Assembly: GCF_900582195.1 (NCBI RefSeq)
Contig: NZ_UTHA01000294.1
Coordinates: 1 to 64,000 of the forward strand
Source: Pseudomonas viridiflava
GTDB lineage: Bacteria > Pseudomonadota > Gammaproteobacteria > Pseudomonadales > Pseudomonadaceae
Length of the DNA: 64,000 nt
Reading direction: 5' to 3'
Position numbers and translations under genes: made by a program. Shown here piece after piece: positions 34,621 to 42,988 of this stretch. The notes beneath the pieces were generated by a model. It had not been told where the DNA came from, made no database searches, and saw only the letters and a program-made list of their open reading frames with translations. Positions within the stretch are counted from its first letter, which is position 1. Every line of letters starts with the position of its first letter.

Positions 34621-36009
34621 TCAACGAACCCCGGCACCCGCCATCGCCGCCGGCGAGAATTCCGATGCCTTGTAGCGATCGACCACGCCGTATTGCTCAG
34701 GCAGACCGGTGTAGACGTTCTGGATAAACCAGGCGCCGGAGGTCAGGTCGTAGAAACCCGAAGACAGCTGCGCTTGCGCTGGCAGATCCGGCAGCACGGC
34801 GGGCAGCGACCACAAGGTTTTGGCGAGTTGGCCGTTGGCGTCCCAGCGATCGCCGAGCATCGCTTGCCAGGTGTCTTCGTCGAGGTAGTAGCGGCCCTTC
34901 GGCAATTGATGACGCTTGCCCGACGCGAGCTGGGCGTCTACCACCCATACGCGGTGCAACTCCCAGCGCACGTAATCTGGATTCATGTGGTGAGCCAGAA
35001 ACAGGTCTTCCGGTTTGCCTGCCGTCAGGACCTTGTTGGTGTTGTAGGGGATATACATTTCCTGCTTGCCGACCAGCTTCCAGTCGAAGCGATCGATGCG
35101 CCCCTGGAACACGCTCAACTCATCGAACGACATCACCCCGGCGGTGGCCGGCGTCGGTGTGTCGCAGCAGGCATTCGGCAACTTGCGCACGCGGCGCTGG
35201 CCGGTCAGATAGACGTGAGCCTGGGACTTGTCACCGTTGATATTGGTGCGCCCCATGATTTGCTCACCGGCACGCAACGGCGGGCCGACGTTAAGCAGGC
35301 GGAACAGCCAGTAATCACCAGCGAAACTTTCCGGCGTGCCGTCCTGGTAGTAATACGGCATGTCCTGAATCGCCTGGCCGTCGGTGGTCATCACCTGCTT
35401 GCCGTCTGCGGTCATCAGATAATGACGAAAGTGCATGGCCAGTGACGTGCCGCGCCAGTTAAGGATGTGGTTCCACATGGCTTCGGCGCCGTTATGCGGG
35501 ATCGGGAATGGAATCCCGCCAAACGCACCTTCGGGCACCGGTCCCGCGCTGCTGTCGACCAGCTTGGCGCGGGTGGCATTTTTCAGAGTGTTGTCGTACA
35601 CCCATTGCGGTGCGGCGGCCGTGCGACGGGTCGGATAGACATCGATGCGATAGGTGTCGGGAAAGCGCTTGAACATCTCCTTGGTGCCATCGCTGAGCTT
35701 GGCGGCGTATTGCGCAAGATTCTTCGAGGTGATGCTGAACAGCGGCTTGTCAGCCGCAAACGGATCGCTACGTTTGCCGCCCGGTTTATACGCCGGATCG
35801 ACTTTGGTGTAACCGCCCTGCCAGGCCGGAATGCTGCCGTCGGCGTTGCCTGCGCGCTCGGCTCCCATTGGCGTGAGACTGCTCGACAGTTTGGCGGCCT
35901 CTTCTGCGGTGGCCGCAGTCGCAACCTGGCTCAGGGCGGTCAGCGTTCCGAGCAAGGCAAAGCACAGAGCCTTCAGGCGCGGGAGACGATTGTGGTGGTG
36001 AGAAGTCAT
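34621..36009 (-). CDS. DUF1329 domain-containing exported protein, second copy
   Basis: I place the start at the ATG at 36009 (MTSHHHNRL) with GAGG 8 bp before; the longer frame uses TTG. The product has 462 residues, a signal peptide, and the conserved SSSLTPMGAERAGNADGSIP opening, TGQRRVRKLPNACCDTPTP and WELHRVWVVDA blocks shared with the copy at 4387-5811. It is presumed to be a periplasmic or outer-membrane lipid-carrier-like partner of the RND permease. It follows DUF1302 by 12 bp. Confidence 0.85.
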   Translation of the reverse strand: MTSHHHNRLPRLKALCFALLGTLTALSQVATAATAEEAAKLSSSLTPMGAERAGNADGSIPAWQGGYTKVDPAYKPGGKRSDPFAADKPLFSITSKNLAQYAAKLSDGTKEMFKRFPDTYRIDVYPTRRTAAAPQWVYDNTLKNATRAKLVDSSAGPVPEGAFGGIPFPIPHNGAEAMWNHILNWRGTSLAMHFRHYLMTADGKQVMTTDGQAIQDMPYYYQDGTPESFAGDYWLFRLLNVGPPLRAGEQIMGRTNINGDKSQAHVYLTGQRRVRKLPNACCDTPTPATAGVMSFDELSVFQGRIDRFDWKLVGKQEMYIPYNTNKVLTAGKPEDLFLAHHMNPDYVRWELHRVWVVDAQLASGKRHQLPKGRYYLDEDTWQAMLGDRWDANGQLAKTLWSLPAVLPDLPAQAQLSSGFYDLTSGAWFIQNVYTGLPEQYGVVDRYKASEFSPAAMAGAGVR

Positions 36010-36021
36010 GCGCAAGTCCTC

Positions 36022-37719
36022 TTAAAACGTGGTCTTGACGGAGAAGGCGAGATAATCCCGATCCTTCAGCGATTGCTTGTAATTGAACTGGCTGAGGCCG
36101 TTGAGGTTGGTGTCCTCAGCGCCGTAGTAATGCGTGTAGGTCAGGCCGGCCGTGACGCGATCGAGGTAAGTGGCGGTGATGCCGATGTTGATGTCGCCAC
36201 CGTTGTCCGGGCCGAACGAACTGACCACCGCTGATTTGCCCAGCGGGAAATAACTGACGCCGACCGGAATGCTGATATCGATGCCGGCGAAGATCTGTCG
36301 GTAGGTCGGCGTGTAGACGACTTTGAAACCGAGGCCGTCATCGGTGGCGTTCGGGTCCAGCGCGGCGCGATTTTTGGTGACACTGAGCAGGCGGTTCCAC
36401 GCCACTTCGCCAACCAGCCCGGACTCGCGGGCGAGGAAGTTGGGGCCAAACGACGCCAACACGTTCAGGTTGACGTGAGCGGTGCGACCCACGGCGTAGA
36501 GCGCGTCATCATCGTTGTCGGCAATGACGCCAGGCAGCACGGTCTGACCGTTCGAGACCAGCGGCATGTTCCAGCGCATCGACGCTTCGCCGGCGAAGCT
36601 GTACTCGTCCACGGTGGTAGAAAAACTCGCGCCCAGCGCTCGAATATCTTCGGGGTAAACCCAGTAGTACTCGCCGATCTGCCCGGTGCTGAAGTTCGGC
36701 GCCGCCGTCGACGGTTTCAGATACAGCTTCGGTGTCTTGTCGTGGTACTGGATGGCGTAGAGGCCGTACTCGACGGTCTCAGCGCTGTATTTCAGTTGCA
36801 GACCGCCCTGCCCCGAGCTGCGCGCTTCCTTGTCATTACCGTGGAAAAACGCGGCGGGACTGGCCGGGTTGCCGCCAAGGAATGCCGGGAACGGCGCTCC
36901 GACGATCAAGCGCTCATTGCCTTCGCCAATGGTGTCGCTGGTGGAGAAATAACTGCCGGCGGCGGGCAGTCGGGTTTCTTCCCATTCGAGTTGATAGTAC
37001 GCGCCGAGCGATACGTCGTCCGTCAGTTGGAAGGTGCCCGACAGTTGATTGACCGGACGGGTGATTTCCTTGAACTGCGTATTAGGCACCGACTGCGCCT
37101 TGACCACGTCAACCGGGGCCATACCACCGGCAATACCGTTGGCGCCGAAGAACAGGCTCTCGCCCCAGATCAGACCATGACGGCCGGCGCGCACTGACGT
37201 TGCACGGTCGGCCAGTTCACCGTTCCAGTAGACGAACGCGTCGAGGATTTCACCGTCGCCACCATGCAGATGACGGGTGTCATCGGTGAACTCGTCGTAG
37301 CCCACGGAACGTGCGTTGGCGCGGGACGGATCGTTATTGTCGTTGTTGCTCTGGTACTCGCTGTCGTACCACGCTGCGCCGCTCAAACGTGCGCCGAAAT
37401 CCTGAAACGACAGATCCAGCTCCGAGAGGATGTCGGTGCGATTGGAGATCAGGCCTTTTTTGAACGCACGGTCACCATCGTCCTGATTGAGCGCCACCTG
37501 ACCATCGGTCAACTTGCTGCTCGGATTCTGCGTGCGCCAGGCAGCGCTGTACTTGACCGTGTTGTCCCAGCGCAACTTGAAATCCGGGTTGCCAGTATCG
37601 ATGTCGAAAGCCTGAGCGGCCTGGCTGCACAGCACCAGCAGCGCAGCAACGCTCAAACCAAAGGGTGCAGACGAGCAGACCGGGCGACGCGCGAGCGCCG
37701 CAGTCGTAGAACTAACCAT
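36022..37719 (-). CDS. DUF1302 family outer-membrane beta-barrel protein, second copy
   Basis: The product has 565 residues with a signal peptide (about residues 17-37) and then FDIDTGNPDFKLRWDNTVKY, the usual DUF1302 N-terminus, a barrel-like strand pattern and the C-terminal phenylalanine expected of outer-membrane proteins (SVKTTF). The ATG has GAGG upstream. The order DUF1302-DUF1329-YCF48-RND here differs from DUF1329-DUF1302-RND-YCF48 in the first cassette. It starts 57 bp after the flavin monooxygenase stop. Confidence 0.85.
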   Translation of the reverse strand: MVSSTTAALARRPVCSSAPFGLSVAALLVLCSQAAQAFDIDTGNPDFKLRWDNTVKYSAAWRTQNPSSKLTDGQVALNQDDGDRAFKKGLISNRTDILSELDLSFQDFGARLSGAAWYDSEYQSNNDNNDPSRANARSVGYDEFTDDTRHLHGGDGEILDAFVYWNGELADRATSVRAGRHGLIWGESLFFGANGIAGGMAPVDVVKAQSVPNTQFKEITRPVNQLSGTFQLTDDVSLGAYYQLEWEETRLPAAGSYFSTSDTIGEGNERLIVGAPFPAFLGGNPASPAAFFHGNDKEARSSGQGGLQLKYSAETVEYGLYAIQYHDKTPKLYLKPSTAAPNFSTGQIGEYYWVYPEDIRALGASFSTTVDEYSFAGEASMRWNMPLVSNGQTVLPGVIADNDDDALYAVGRTAHVNLNVLASFGPNFLARESGLVGEVAWNRLLSVTKNRAALDPNATDDGLGFKVVYTPTYRQIFAGIDISIPVGVSYFPLGKSAVVSSFGPDNGGDINIGITATYLDRVTAGLTYTHYYGAEDTNLNGLSQFNYKQSLKDRDYLAFSVKTTF

Positions 37720-37776
37720 CGCGTTAACCTCTTGTTTTTATAGTGGTAACTGCTGTGGATGCGTCGCAGGTGGGGC

Positions 37777-38913
37777 TTAAATCGGCTCGGCAGTGCGCGC
37801 GAGCATTTGCTTGACCAGGCCAATGCGATCGAAGGCCCGGTCGTGTTGCATTTCCTTGTCGCCGGCCAGCACCGAGCTTTCGCTGATGTATTTGCAACGC
37901 TCGAAGCGCCGCGCCATGAAGCGCTGCAGTTGCTGCTCGACGCTGGTGGAGGCGGACTGCTCGCGAGTCAGTTCTTCGCTGAGCACAATCGCGTCTTCGA
38001 TGGCCATGCCGGCGCCTTGACCGAGGTGCGGCGTGGTCGCGTGGGCCGCATCGCCAATCAGCAGGACGCGTCCGCGATGCCACGGCTCATCGACGAACAC
38101 CACTTCCATCGGCTTGTAGACGACCTGGCTGTTGTCGGTGATTTGCTCGCGCAGTTCGCCGATCAGCCCGGTAAAGCCTTGCAGGCGCTGGCGCATCTGC
38201 GCCGCCAGATCGGCAGGATCCATCCACGGATTGGACGGTTCGTGGGAGGTCAGAAACAGGTACATCAAATCGCCGGCCAACGGCACCAGCCCGGCGTTGC
38301 CGTCAGCGCTTTGATAGTTGGCCAGATGATCGATTTGTGGCGCGCGGGGAAAGTTGTAGCGCCACACCGACTGACCAGTGAAACGCGGGGTGTAGGCATC
38401 GCCGAAGACCAGGCTACGCACTTTCGAAAACAGTCCGTCGGCACCGACCACCAGGTCGTAGTGGCCGCGATTGCCGTCGGTAAACAACACGTCGACCTCT
38501 GTGCCGTTGTCGTCCAGCGCTTCCACACTCAGGCCCAAACGCACGTTGGCGCCGAGTTGCAGAGCGGTTTCGCTGAGAACTTTATGCAGCGCCAGGCGGG
38601 AAATGCCGACGTTGGCAGGGTATTGCGGGCCGGCAAGTCGCTGACCCGGAATGCGCGCCAGTTGTTGCCCGCCCGGGCCGTAGATGGCGACGTCTTCGAA
38701 GGCATAAGCGGCATCGAGATAGCCGTCGAGAACGCCCAGCTTGGCCATTTCACGGACGACGTTGCTCTGCTGAATAATCCCGACGCCATAGACTGTCCAT
38801 TCGGACTTGAGCTCGATCAGGTCGACCTCGATACCTTTACGCCGCAAGGCGATGGCTGCACACAAGCCGCCGATACCACCGCCCACGATCAGAACGTTGT
38901 TCACTGCACTCAT
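37777..38913 (-). CDS. FAD-dependent aromatic monooxygenase (salicylate / 3-hydroxybenzoate hydroxylase type)
   Basis: I place the start at the ATG at 38913 (MSAVNNVLIVGGG), giving 378 residues. It has the dinucleotide motif GGGIGG at about residues 10-15, the VVGADGLFSKVR (DG) motif near 160 and GRVLLIGDAAHATTPHLGQG (GD) near 285. This is the complete class A flavoprotein hydroxylase signature. Such enzymes hydroxylate phenolic acids at the ring using NAD(P)H. It is the first gene of the long operon, 87 bp downstream of LysR site 1. The substrate is unknown. Confidence 0.88.
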   Translation of the reverse strand: MSAVNNVLIVGGGIGGLCAAIALRRKGIEVDLIELKSEWTVYGVGIIQQSNVVREMAKLGVLDGYLDAAYAFEDVAIYGPGGQQLARIPGQRLAGPQYPANVGISRLALHKVLSETALQLGANVRLGLSVEALDDNGTEVDVLFTDGNRGHYDLVVGADGLFSKVRSLVFGDAYTPRFTGQSVWRYNFPRAPQIDHLANYQSADGNAGLVPLAGDLMYLFLTSHEPSNPWMDPADLAAQMRQRLQGFTGLIGELREQITDNSQVVYKPMEVVFVDEPWHRGRVLLIGDAAHATTPHLGQGAGMAIEDAIVLSEELTREQSASTSVEQQLQRFMARRFERCKYISESSVLAGDKEMQHDRAFDRIGLVKQMLARTAEPI

Positions 38914-38999
38914 GGTGTTCTCTCTTTTTATTCTTGTGATCGATGCTGCGTCGGGCACGGCATCGTTGGATGAAGCTTCCCGGCAAAGCAGGGATTTGA

Positions 39000-39039
39000 C
39001 TAATCGCAAGTAAGGATGCGATGTATCGCCGTACGCGAT
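39000..39039 (-). promoter_or_regulatory. LysR-type site 1 upstream of the monooxygenase operon
   Basis: On the minus strand: ATCGCGTACGGCGAT, 19 bp, GATTAG. The palindromic core ATCG-N7-CGAT lies at 39025-39039 and the downstream GATTAG at 39000-39005, 87 bp before the ATG. Extended identity with site 2 includes ACTTGCGATTAGTC. The layout matches a LysR recognition site plus activation site. Confidence 0.75.
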
Positions 39040-39047
39040 ACCTCGAT

Positions 39048-39410
39048 TTATCCCGGCAGCGGCAACTCTTCAGGCATTTGCACCAGCAGCCAGCCATCCT
39101 TCTCGCTGAACGGCAGCGCCTCCAGCGTCTGGCCCAGGCACGGGCCGTAGATGCACTCGCCCGTCGCCGGCAGAAATTGCGCACCGTGGGCGTAGCAGAC
39201 GATCAACTGGCCATCGGCGGACAGGAAGCGGTCCTTGCGATACTCCAGGCGCACGTCCAGATGCGGACAACGGTTGCGATAGACCCGCACCTGATCGTCA
39301 TGACGCAGGGCAAACACGCTGTCGCGTCCCTGCGCCAACGGATCGAATCCGCGCGCCCGGCCCTCCTCCAGTTCGTCCAGCCGACACAGTGGCTGCGCAA
39401 GAGCGCTCAT
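39048..39410 (-). CDS. Rieske 2Fe-2S ferredoxin
   Basis: I place the start at the ATG at 39410 (MSALAQPLCRL), giving 120 residues. The Rieske ligands are in CPHLD and CYAHG (C-x-H, C-x2-H). It is a small soluble electron carrier like those of ring-hydroxylating oxygenases. It follows the dioxygenase gene by 14 bp. No dedicated ferredoxin reductase lies beside it; its redox partner could be the flavin monooxygenase system, the dioxygenase (reactivation) or a remote enzyme. It ends 8 bp before the site 1 core. Confidence 0.82.
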   Translation of the reverse strand: MSALAQPLCRLDELEEGRARGFDPLAQGRDSVFALRHDDQVRVYRNRCPHLDVRLEYRKDRFLSADGQLIVCYAHGAQFLPATGECIYGPCLGQTLEALPFSEKDGWLLVQMPEELPLPG

Positions 39411-39424
39411 GATCAGCGTCGCCC

Positions 39425-40366
39425 TCAACCGAGTTTCGGCGGCGGGCCACCGGGGGCCCATTTTTCTTTGGCGCTGAACAGGAACAGCTGCGAGTTATCC
39501 GCCGACAGCGGCGCGCGACGGGCCTCCCAGGCATCATCGTGCTTGTCCATGTCAGCGTCATATTCGATGTGGCAGCCCAATGGACTGTTGAAGTACCAGA
39601 ACCAGTTTGAGCCAAACAGGTGACGGCCCGGCCCCCAGAAACTGGTCCAGCCTTTTTGCTCGAATCGCGTCCCGGCCAGCAGCACTTCGGTGCCACTGCC
39701 CATGTGGAAGGTGAAGTGTTCGCAGCCTTTCATGTGCGGCGGGGTCTGGATCATGAACAGGCAATGGTGATCATCGGAGCCTGCCGGGCGCATGAACGGC
39801 CCGGCGCCAATGAAGGTGTCGGTGGTGCGAAAGCCCAGACGCTCGGCGTAAAAAGCTTCTGCTTTCGCCGCATCGGGTACGAAATACACCACGTGCGACA
39901 AAGTGCGCGGGACAGCGCCCATTTCGAGGGTAATGCCCGGCTGGTTAAGCGGCCGCTGTGGCGCATGGCCGGCGGCGTTGGTCAGGTCATCCGGTGCGCT
40001 GTACGGCTTGCGCACGCTGACCTGAAAAGCGATGGCGAAACCCATGTCGTCAACGCTGTGCAGCACGCCGTGCTGATCACGACGGACGCTACGATCACGG
40101 GCCAGTTCATCTTCGATGGCATCCAGATCGCTGAGCGCACCGACCCCGTAGACCGTCTCGCGAATCGACGGCGCCGGGCCGATTGCCGCCGGCAAATCAG
40201 GATCGTCGGCTCGGCGGATAATCACGGCGGTGCCGTCCAGCGCTTCGAAACGCCCGCCGTTGCTGTCAACGCCGACCGGCGCAAGGCCGTAGTCGCGCAG
40301 GCAATCGGTGCAGGCTTGAATGTCATCGACGCCAAAAATCAGGGCATCAAGGCCAATGATGTTCAT
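39425..40366 (-). CDS. VOC-family extradiol ring-cleavage dioxygenase
   Basis: The product has 313 residues with two vicinal-oxygen-chelate modules. The C-terminal module shows a full extradiol iron triad: H158 (LSHVVYFV), H217 (CEHFTFHMG) and E268 (GCHIEYDAD), equivalent to H146/H210/E260 of biphenyldiol dioxygenases. It likely opens a catechol-type ring next to the two hydroxyls. It is the first gene of a two-gene unit with the Rieske ferredoxin, read from site 2 and divergent from LysR 1. Confidence 0.8.
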   Translation of the reverse strand: MNIIGLDALIFGVDDIQACTDCLRDYGLAPVGVDSNGGRFEALDGTAVIIRRADDPDLPAAIGPAPSIRETVYGVGALSDLDAIEDELARDRSVRRDQHGVLHSVDDMGFAIAFQVSVRKPYSAPDDLTNAAGHAPQRPLNQPGITLEMGAVPRTLSHVVYFVPDAAKAEAFYAERLGFRTTDTFIGAGPFMRPAGSDDHHCLFMIQTPPHMKGCEHFTFHMGSGTEVLLAGTRFEQKGWTSFWGPGRHLFGSNWFWYFNSPLGCHIEYDADMDKHDDAWEARRAPLSADNSQLFLFSAKEKWAPGGPPPKLG

Positions 40367-40507
40367 GGCTTACCACTCCATTGAAATTATGATCCGGTGA
40401 CTGTCGCCATGGACGCCTTGCAGCGCGCCGGGCCTGACTGGAAACCGGTGGTGGTGTCGGCAGCAGGGCCGACTGCGGCGAAGATTGGCGCAAGGGCTGA
40501 CAGCTGA

Positions 40508-40547
40508 CTAATCGCAAGTCGGGATGCGACCTATCGGCAAACGCGAT
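40508..40547 (-). promoter_or_regulatory. LysR-type site 2 between the dioxygenase and LysR 1
   Basis: On the minus strand: ATCGCGTTTGCCGAT (40533-40547), 19 bp, GATTAG (40508-40513). It is nearly identical to site 1 over about 45 bp. It lies between divergent starts (40366 and 40624), so it can serve both activation of the dioxygenase unit and autoregulation of LysR 1. Confidence 0.75.
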
Positions 40548-40623
40548 ACCTGCGACGAAGGTTGACGTGTCGATGGATTCGTTCGAATGTATTGCGAAAA
40601 TAAATACAAGAACGGACCTGCCC

Positions 40624-41586
40624 ATGCGTTTCAACCATCTGGATCTGAACCTGCTGGTCGCGCTCGATGTGTTGCTCGAAGAGCAGAACATCACCCGCGC
40701 TGCCGAACGCCTGCACATGACCCAATCCGCCACCAGCGGCGTGCTCGCACGATTGCGGACCTACTTTGAGGATGAGTTGCTGGTCCAGGTCGGACGCAAG
40801 ATGCAGCCCACGCCTTACGCCACGGAACTGGCCAGACCGGTGCGAGAAGTCCTGCTGACGATCCAGTCCTCAATTACCGCCAAACCGGTGTTTGACCCGG
40901 CCACCAGCAAGCGTCATTTTCGTTTGGTGACCTCGGACTATCTGATCAGCGTGCTGTTCGCCCAAGTGATCCAGAACATTCATCAGCAAGCGCCCAACAT
41001 CACTTTCGAAATGCTTGGCCCCAGCGACAATTCCGGCGAGTTGCTGGTACGTGGCGAGGTCGATCTGATGATTGTTCCCGAGCGCTACATCATTGAAGGC
41101 CACCCTTCGCACCTGCTGTTCGAGGAAGAACACGTGTGCGTGGTGTGGCAAGGCAATACGCAAGTCGGCGACACCCTGACCCTTGAGCAGTACATGGAGA
41201 TGGGCCATGTTTCGGTGGGCTTCGGCCGTACCCGACACATGAGCATCGAAGAATGGTTCATGAATCAATACGGCTTCAATCGGCGCATTGAAGTGATCAC
41301 CAGCGACTTCAATACCTTGCCGCAACTGATTGTCGGCACGCAGCGCATCGCCACGATGCACCAGCGTCTGGCGAACCTCTACGCGCACTATCTGCCGCTG
41401 CGCATCCTGCCGCCGCCGGTGAAGATCCCGGTCATGCGCGAGTACATGTTGTGGCACCGCAGCGTTGACGGCGACCCGATGCACCGCTGGCTGCGCGAAC
41501 GCATCAGCGAATCCATCCAGCATCTGCAACACGTGCCCATCGTATCTCGCGATACCTCGTATCCGCCGTCACGATTGGCCAATTAG
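40624..41586 (+). CDS. LysR family regulator 1 (NodD-like group)
   Basis: The product has 320 residues, starting MRFNHLDLNLLVALDVLLEE. The helix-turn-helix is in NITRAAERLHMTQSATSGVL and the effector domain is PBP2-like. It belongs to the NodD/LinR-like LysR group whose members often sense aromatic compounds. It is the central regulator of the island: three of the four matching sites surround it (39000, 40508, 41539), and the third lies inside its own 3' end. I start at 40624 because the LDLNLLVALD motif begins there in the family. Confidence 0.88.
   Translation: MRFNHLDLNLLVALDVLLEEQNITRAAERLHMTQSATSGVLARLRTYFEDELLVQVGRKMQPTPYATELARPVREVLLTIQSSITAKPVFDPATSKRHFRLVTSDYLISVLFAQVIQNIHQQAPNITFEMLGPSDNSGELLVRGEVDLMIVPERYIIEGHPSHLLFEEEHVCVVWQGNTQVGDTLTLEQYMEMGHVSVGFGRTRHMSIEEWFMNQYGFNRRIEVITSDFNTLPQLIVGTQRIATMHQRLANLYAHYLPLRILPPPVKIPVMREYMLWHRSVDGDPMHRWLRERISESIQHLQHVPIVSRDTSYPPSRLAN
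41539..41578 (+). promoter_or_regulatory. LysR-type site 3 inside the LysR 1 3' end, upstream of the hydrolase
   Basis: On the plus strand: ATCGTATCTCGCGAT (41539-41553), 19 bp, GATTGG (41573-41578), ending 67 bp before the hydrolase ATG. The spacing is the same as in sites 1, 2 and 4. It lies within the last codons of LysR 1, so the regulatory code overlaps coding sequence. Confidence 0.7.
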
Positions 41587-41645
41587 GCGGGTGATCCTTA
41601 ACGTGCCTTGGGAATGCCAAGGCAACCATAAGGACAACAATAATC

Positions 41646-42803
41646 ATGTTTCGCTATTTCCCGACCAACTACGTTTGGAATCTCTCTGTCGACCTGGCCA
41701 TTGAAATGGGCGCCCGCATGGGTGAAATCGAAGAGATGTGCGCCCCACTGCAAGAGGCGGCCAAGCAGCCGGACGCGGCCGGCACCCGCGCCTTTCGCGA
41801 AACCTGGGCGAAAATGGCTGACAAGCTCTGCGGTCTGGCCGAAGAAGACGAAGGCAATGGCCGGATGCTCTCGGCTGGCGAAAAATACAACCGCGCCGCC
41901 ACCTATTATCTGACCTGCGAGCGCCTGCAGGCCCACGGCGCGCCGGGTCGTACCGAGCTCTATCAACGCTTCCTGCAAACCTTCAAGCGCGGCATCGAAC
42001 TGTCGCGTGAGAACTGCGAACGGGTGGATATCCCCTACGAGGGAAAACACCTTTCCGGCTTGCTCGTGCGTGCCGAAGGCGTCGAGGGTCCGGCGCCGAT
42101 ACTGGTGCAGGTCAACGGCCTGGACTCGACCAAAGAAATGAAATACCGCGTGGGCCTGCCAGCGTGGCTGGCGAAACGCGGCATCTCTTCGCTGATCATC
42201 GACCAGCCCGGCACTGGCGAAGCGCTGCGCCTGCATGGTCTGACCGCACGATTCGACAGTGAGCACTGGGCCAGTCGCGTAGTTGACTGGCTGGAAACCC
42301 GAAGCGATGTTGACGCTGCACGCATTGGACTCGAAGGTGTCTCGTTGGGCGGTTATTACTGCCCGCGTGCAGTTGCTTTCGAACCGCGCTTCGCTTGCGG
42401 CGTCGTGTGGGGCGCCAACCACGACTGGCGTGATGTGCAAAAGCGTCGACTGGAAAAGGAAGGCAGCTTCCCGGTGCCGCACTACTGGGCGCATGTCTGC
42501 TGGGTGTGGGGCGCCAAGGACGTCGAAGAGTTCATGACCATCGCCGAAAACGTGCATCTCGATGGCGTGCTCGACCGGATCAAGGTGCCGTTCCTGGTGA
42601 CCCATGGTGAACAGGATTCGCAGATTCCGTTGAAGTGGGCGCATCGCACCTACGAACAACTGGTCAACAGTCCAAAATGTGAACTGAAAGTCTTCACCGA
42701 ACGTGAAGGTGGTGTGCAGCATTCGAGCTTCGACAACAGCATCAATGCCGGGCAATACATTGCCGACTGGGTTGCCGAAACCCTGGGCGGTCGCACCGCT
42801 TGA
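41646..42803 (+). CDS. Alpha/beta hydrolase, 2,6-dihydroxypseudooxynicotine-hydrolase/FrsA-like C-C hydrolase
   Basis: The product has 385 residues. A helical N-terminal half (about 1-130) precedes an alpha/beta hydrolase domain with nucleophile S233 (GVSLGG), D324 (GEQDSQI) and H359 (GGVQHSS), a complete triad. This two-part plan is that of DUF1100-type enzymes such as 2,6-dihydroxypseudooxynicotine hydrolase and the fungal Ayg1 family, which cut C-C bonds next to a carbonyl. It is followed by a strong terminator, so it forms its own unit under site 3. It may act on the meta-cleavage product. That is inferred. Confidence 0.83.
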   Translation: MFRYFPTNYVWNLSVDLAIEMGARMGEIEEMCAPLQEAAKQPDAAGTRAFRETWAKMADKLCGLAEEDEGNGRMLSAGEKYNRAATYYLTCERLQAHGAPGRTELYQRFLQTFKRGIELSRENCERVDIPYEGKHLSGLLVRAEGVEGPAPILVQVNGLDSTKEMKYRVGLPAWLAKRGISSLIIDQPGTGEALRLHGLTARFDSEHWASRVVDWLETRSDVDAARIGLEGVSLGGYYCPRAVAFEPRFACGVVWGANHDWRDVQKRRLEKEGSFPVPHYWAHVCWVWGAKDVEEFMTIAENVHLDGVLDRIKVPFLVTHGEQDSQIPLKWAHRTYEQLVNSPKCELKVFTEREGGVQHSSFDNSINAGQYIADWVAETLGGRTA

Positions 42804-42826
42804 TCCACTGAAAAAACACGCCATGA

Positions 42827-42862
42827 AAAACGCCGGACAATCTCATGATTGTCCGGCGTTTT
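42827..42862 (+). terminator. Intrinsic terminator after the alpha/beta hydrolase
   Basis: AAAACGCCGGACAATC and GATTGTCCGGCGTTTT are perfect 16-bp arms around TCAT, followed by a short T run. The A-rich left flank would allow function in both directions. Confidence 0.9.
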
Positions 42863-42988
42863 CGTTTATGGATTCCGTCAGGCGCAGCTATTGACGCGAT
42901 CAATGCTCGGCCATCGATGCAATCTGCTGGTGGCCCCCTCGCCTGCTCTTTAGCCTCATGTGCAGAACAATCACAAAGCGAAGACGCC

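Noticed and set aside
41598..42824. 408-codon frame antisense to the alpha/beta hydrolase
   Set aside because: The plus-strand frame has a complete catalytic triad, and the minus-strand frame shows no domain.
42863..42988. Fifth LysR-type site before the amidohydrolase
   Set aside because: An ATC...CGAT pair is present, but the spacing is 13 instead of 9 and no GATTRG follows at 19 bp.
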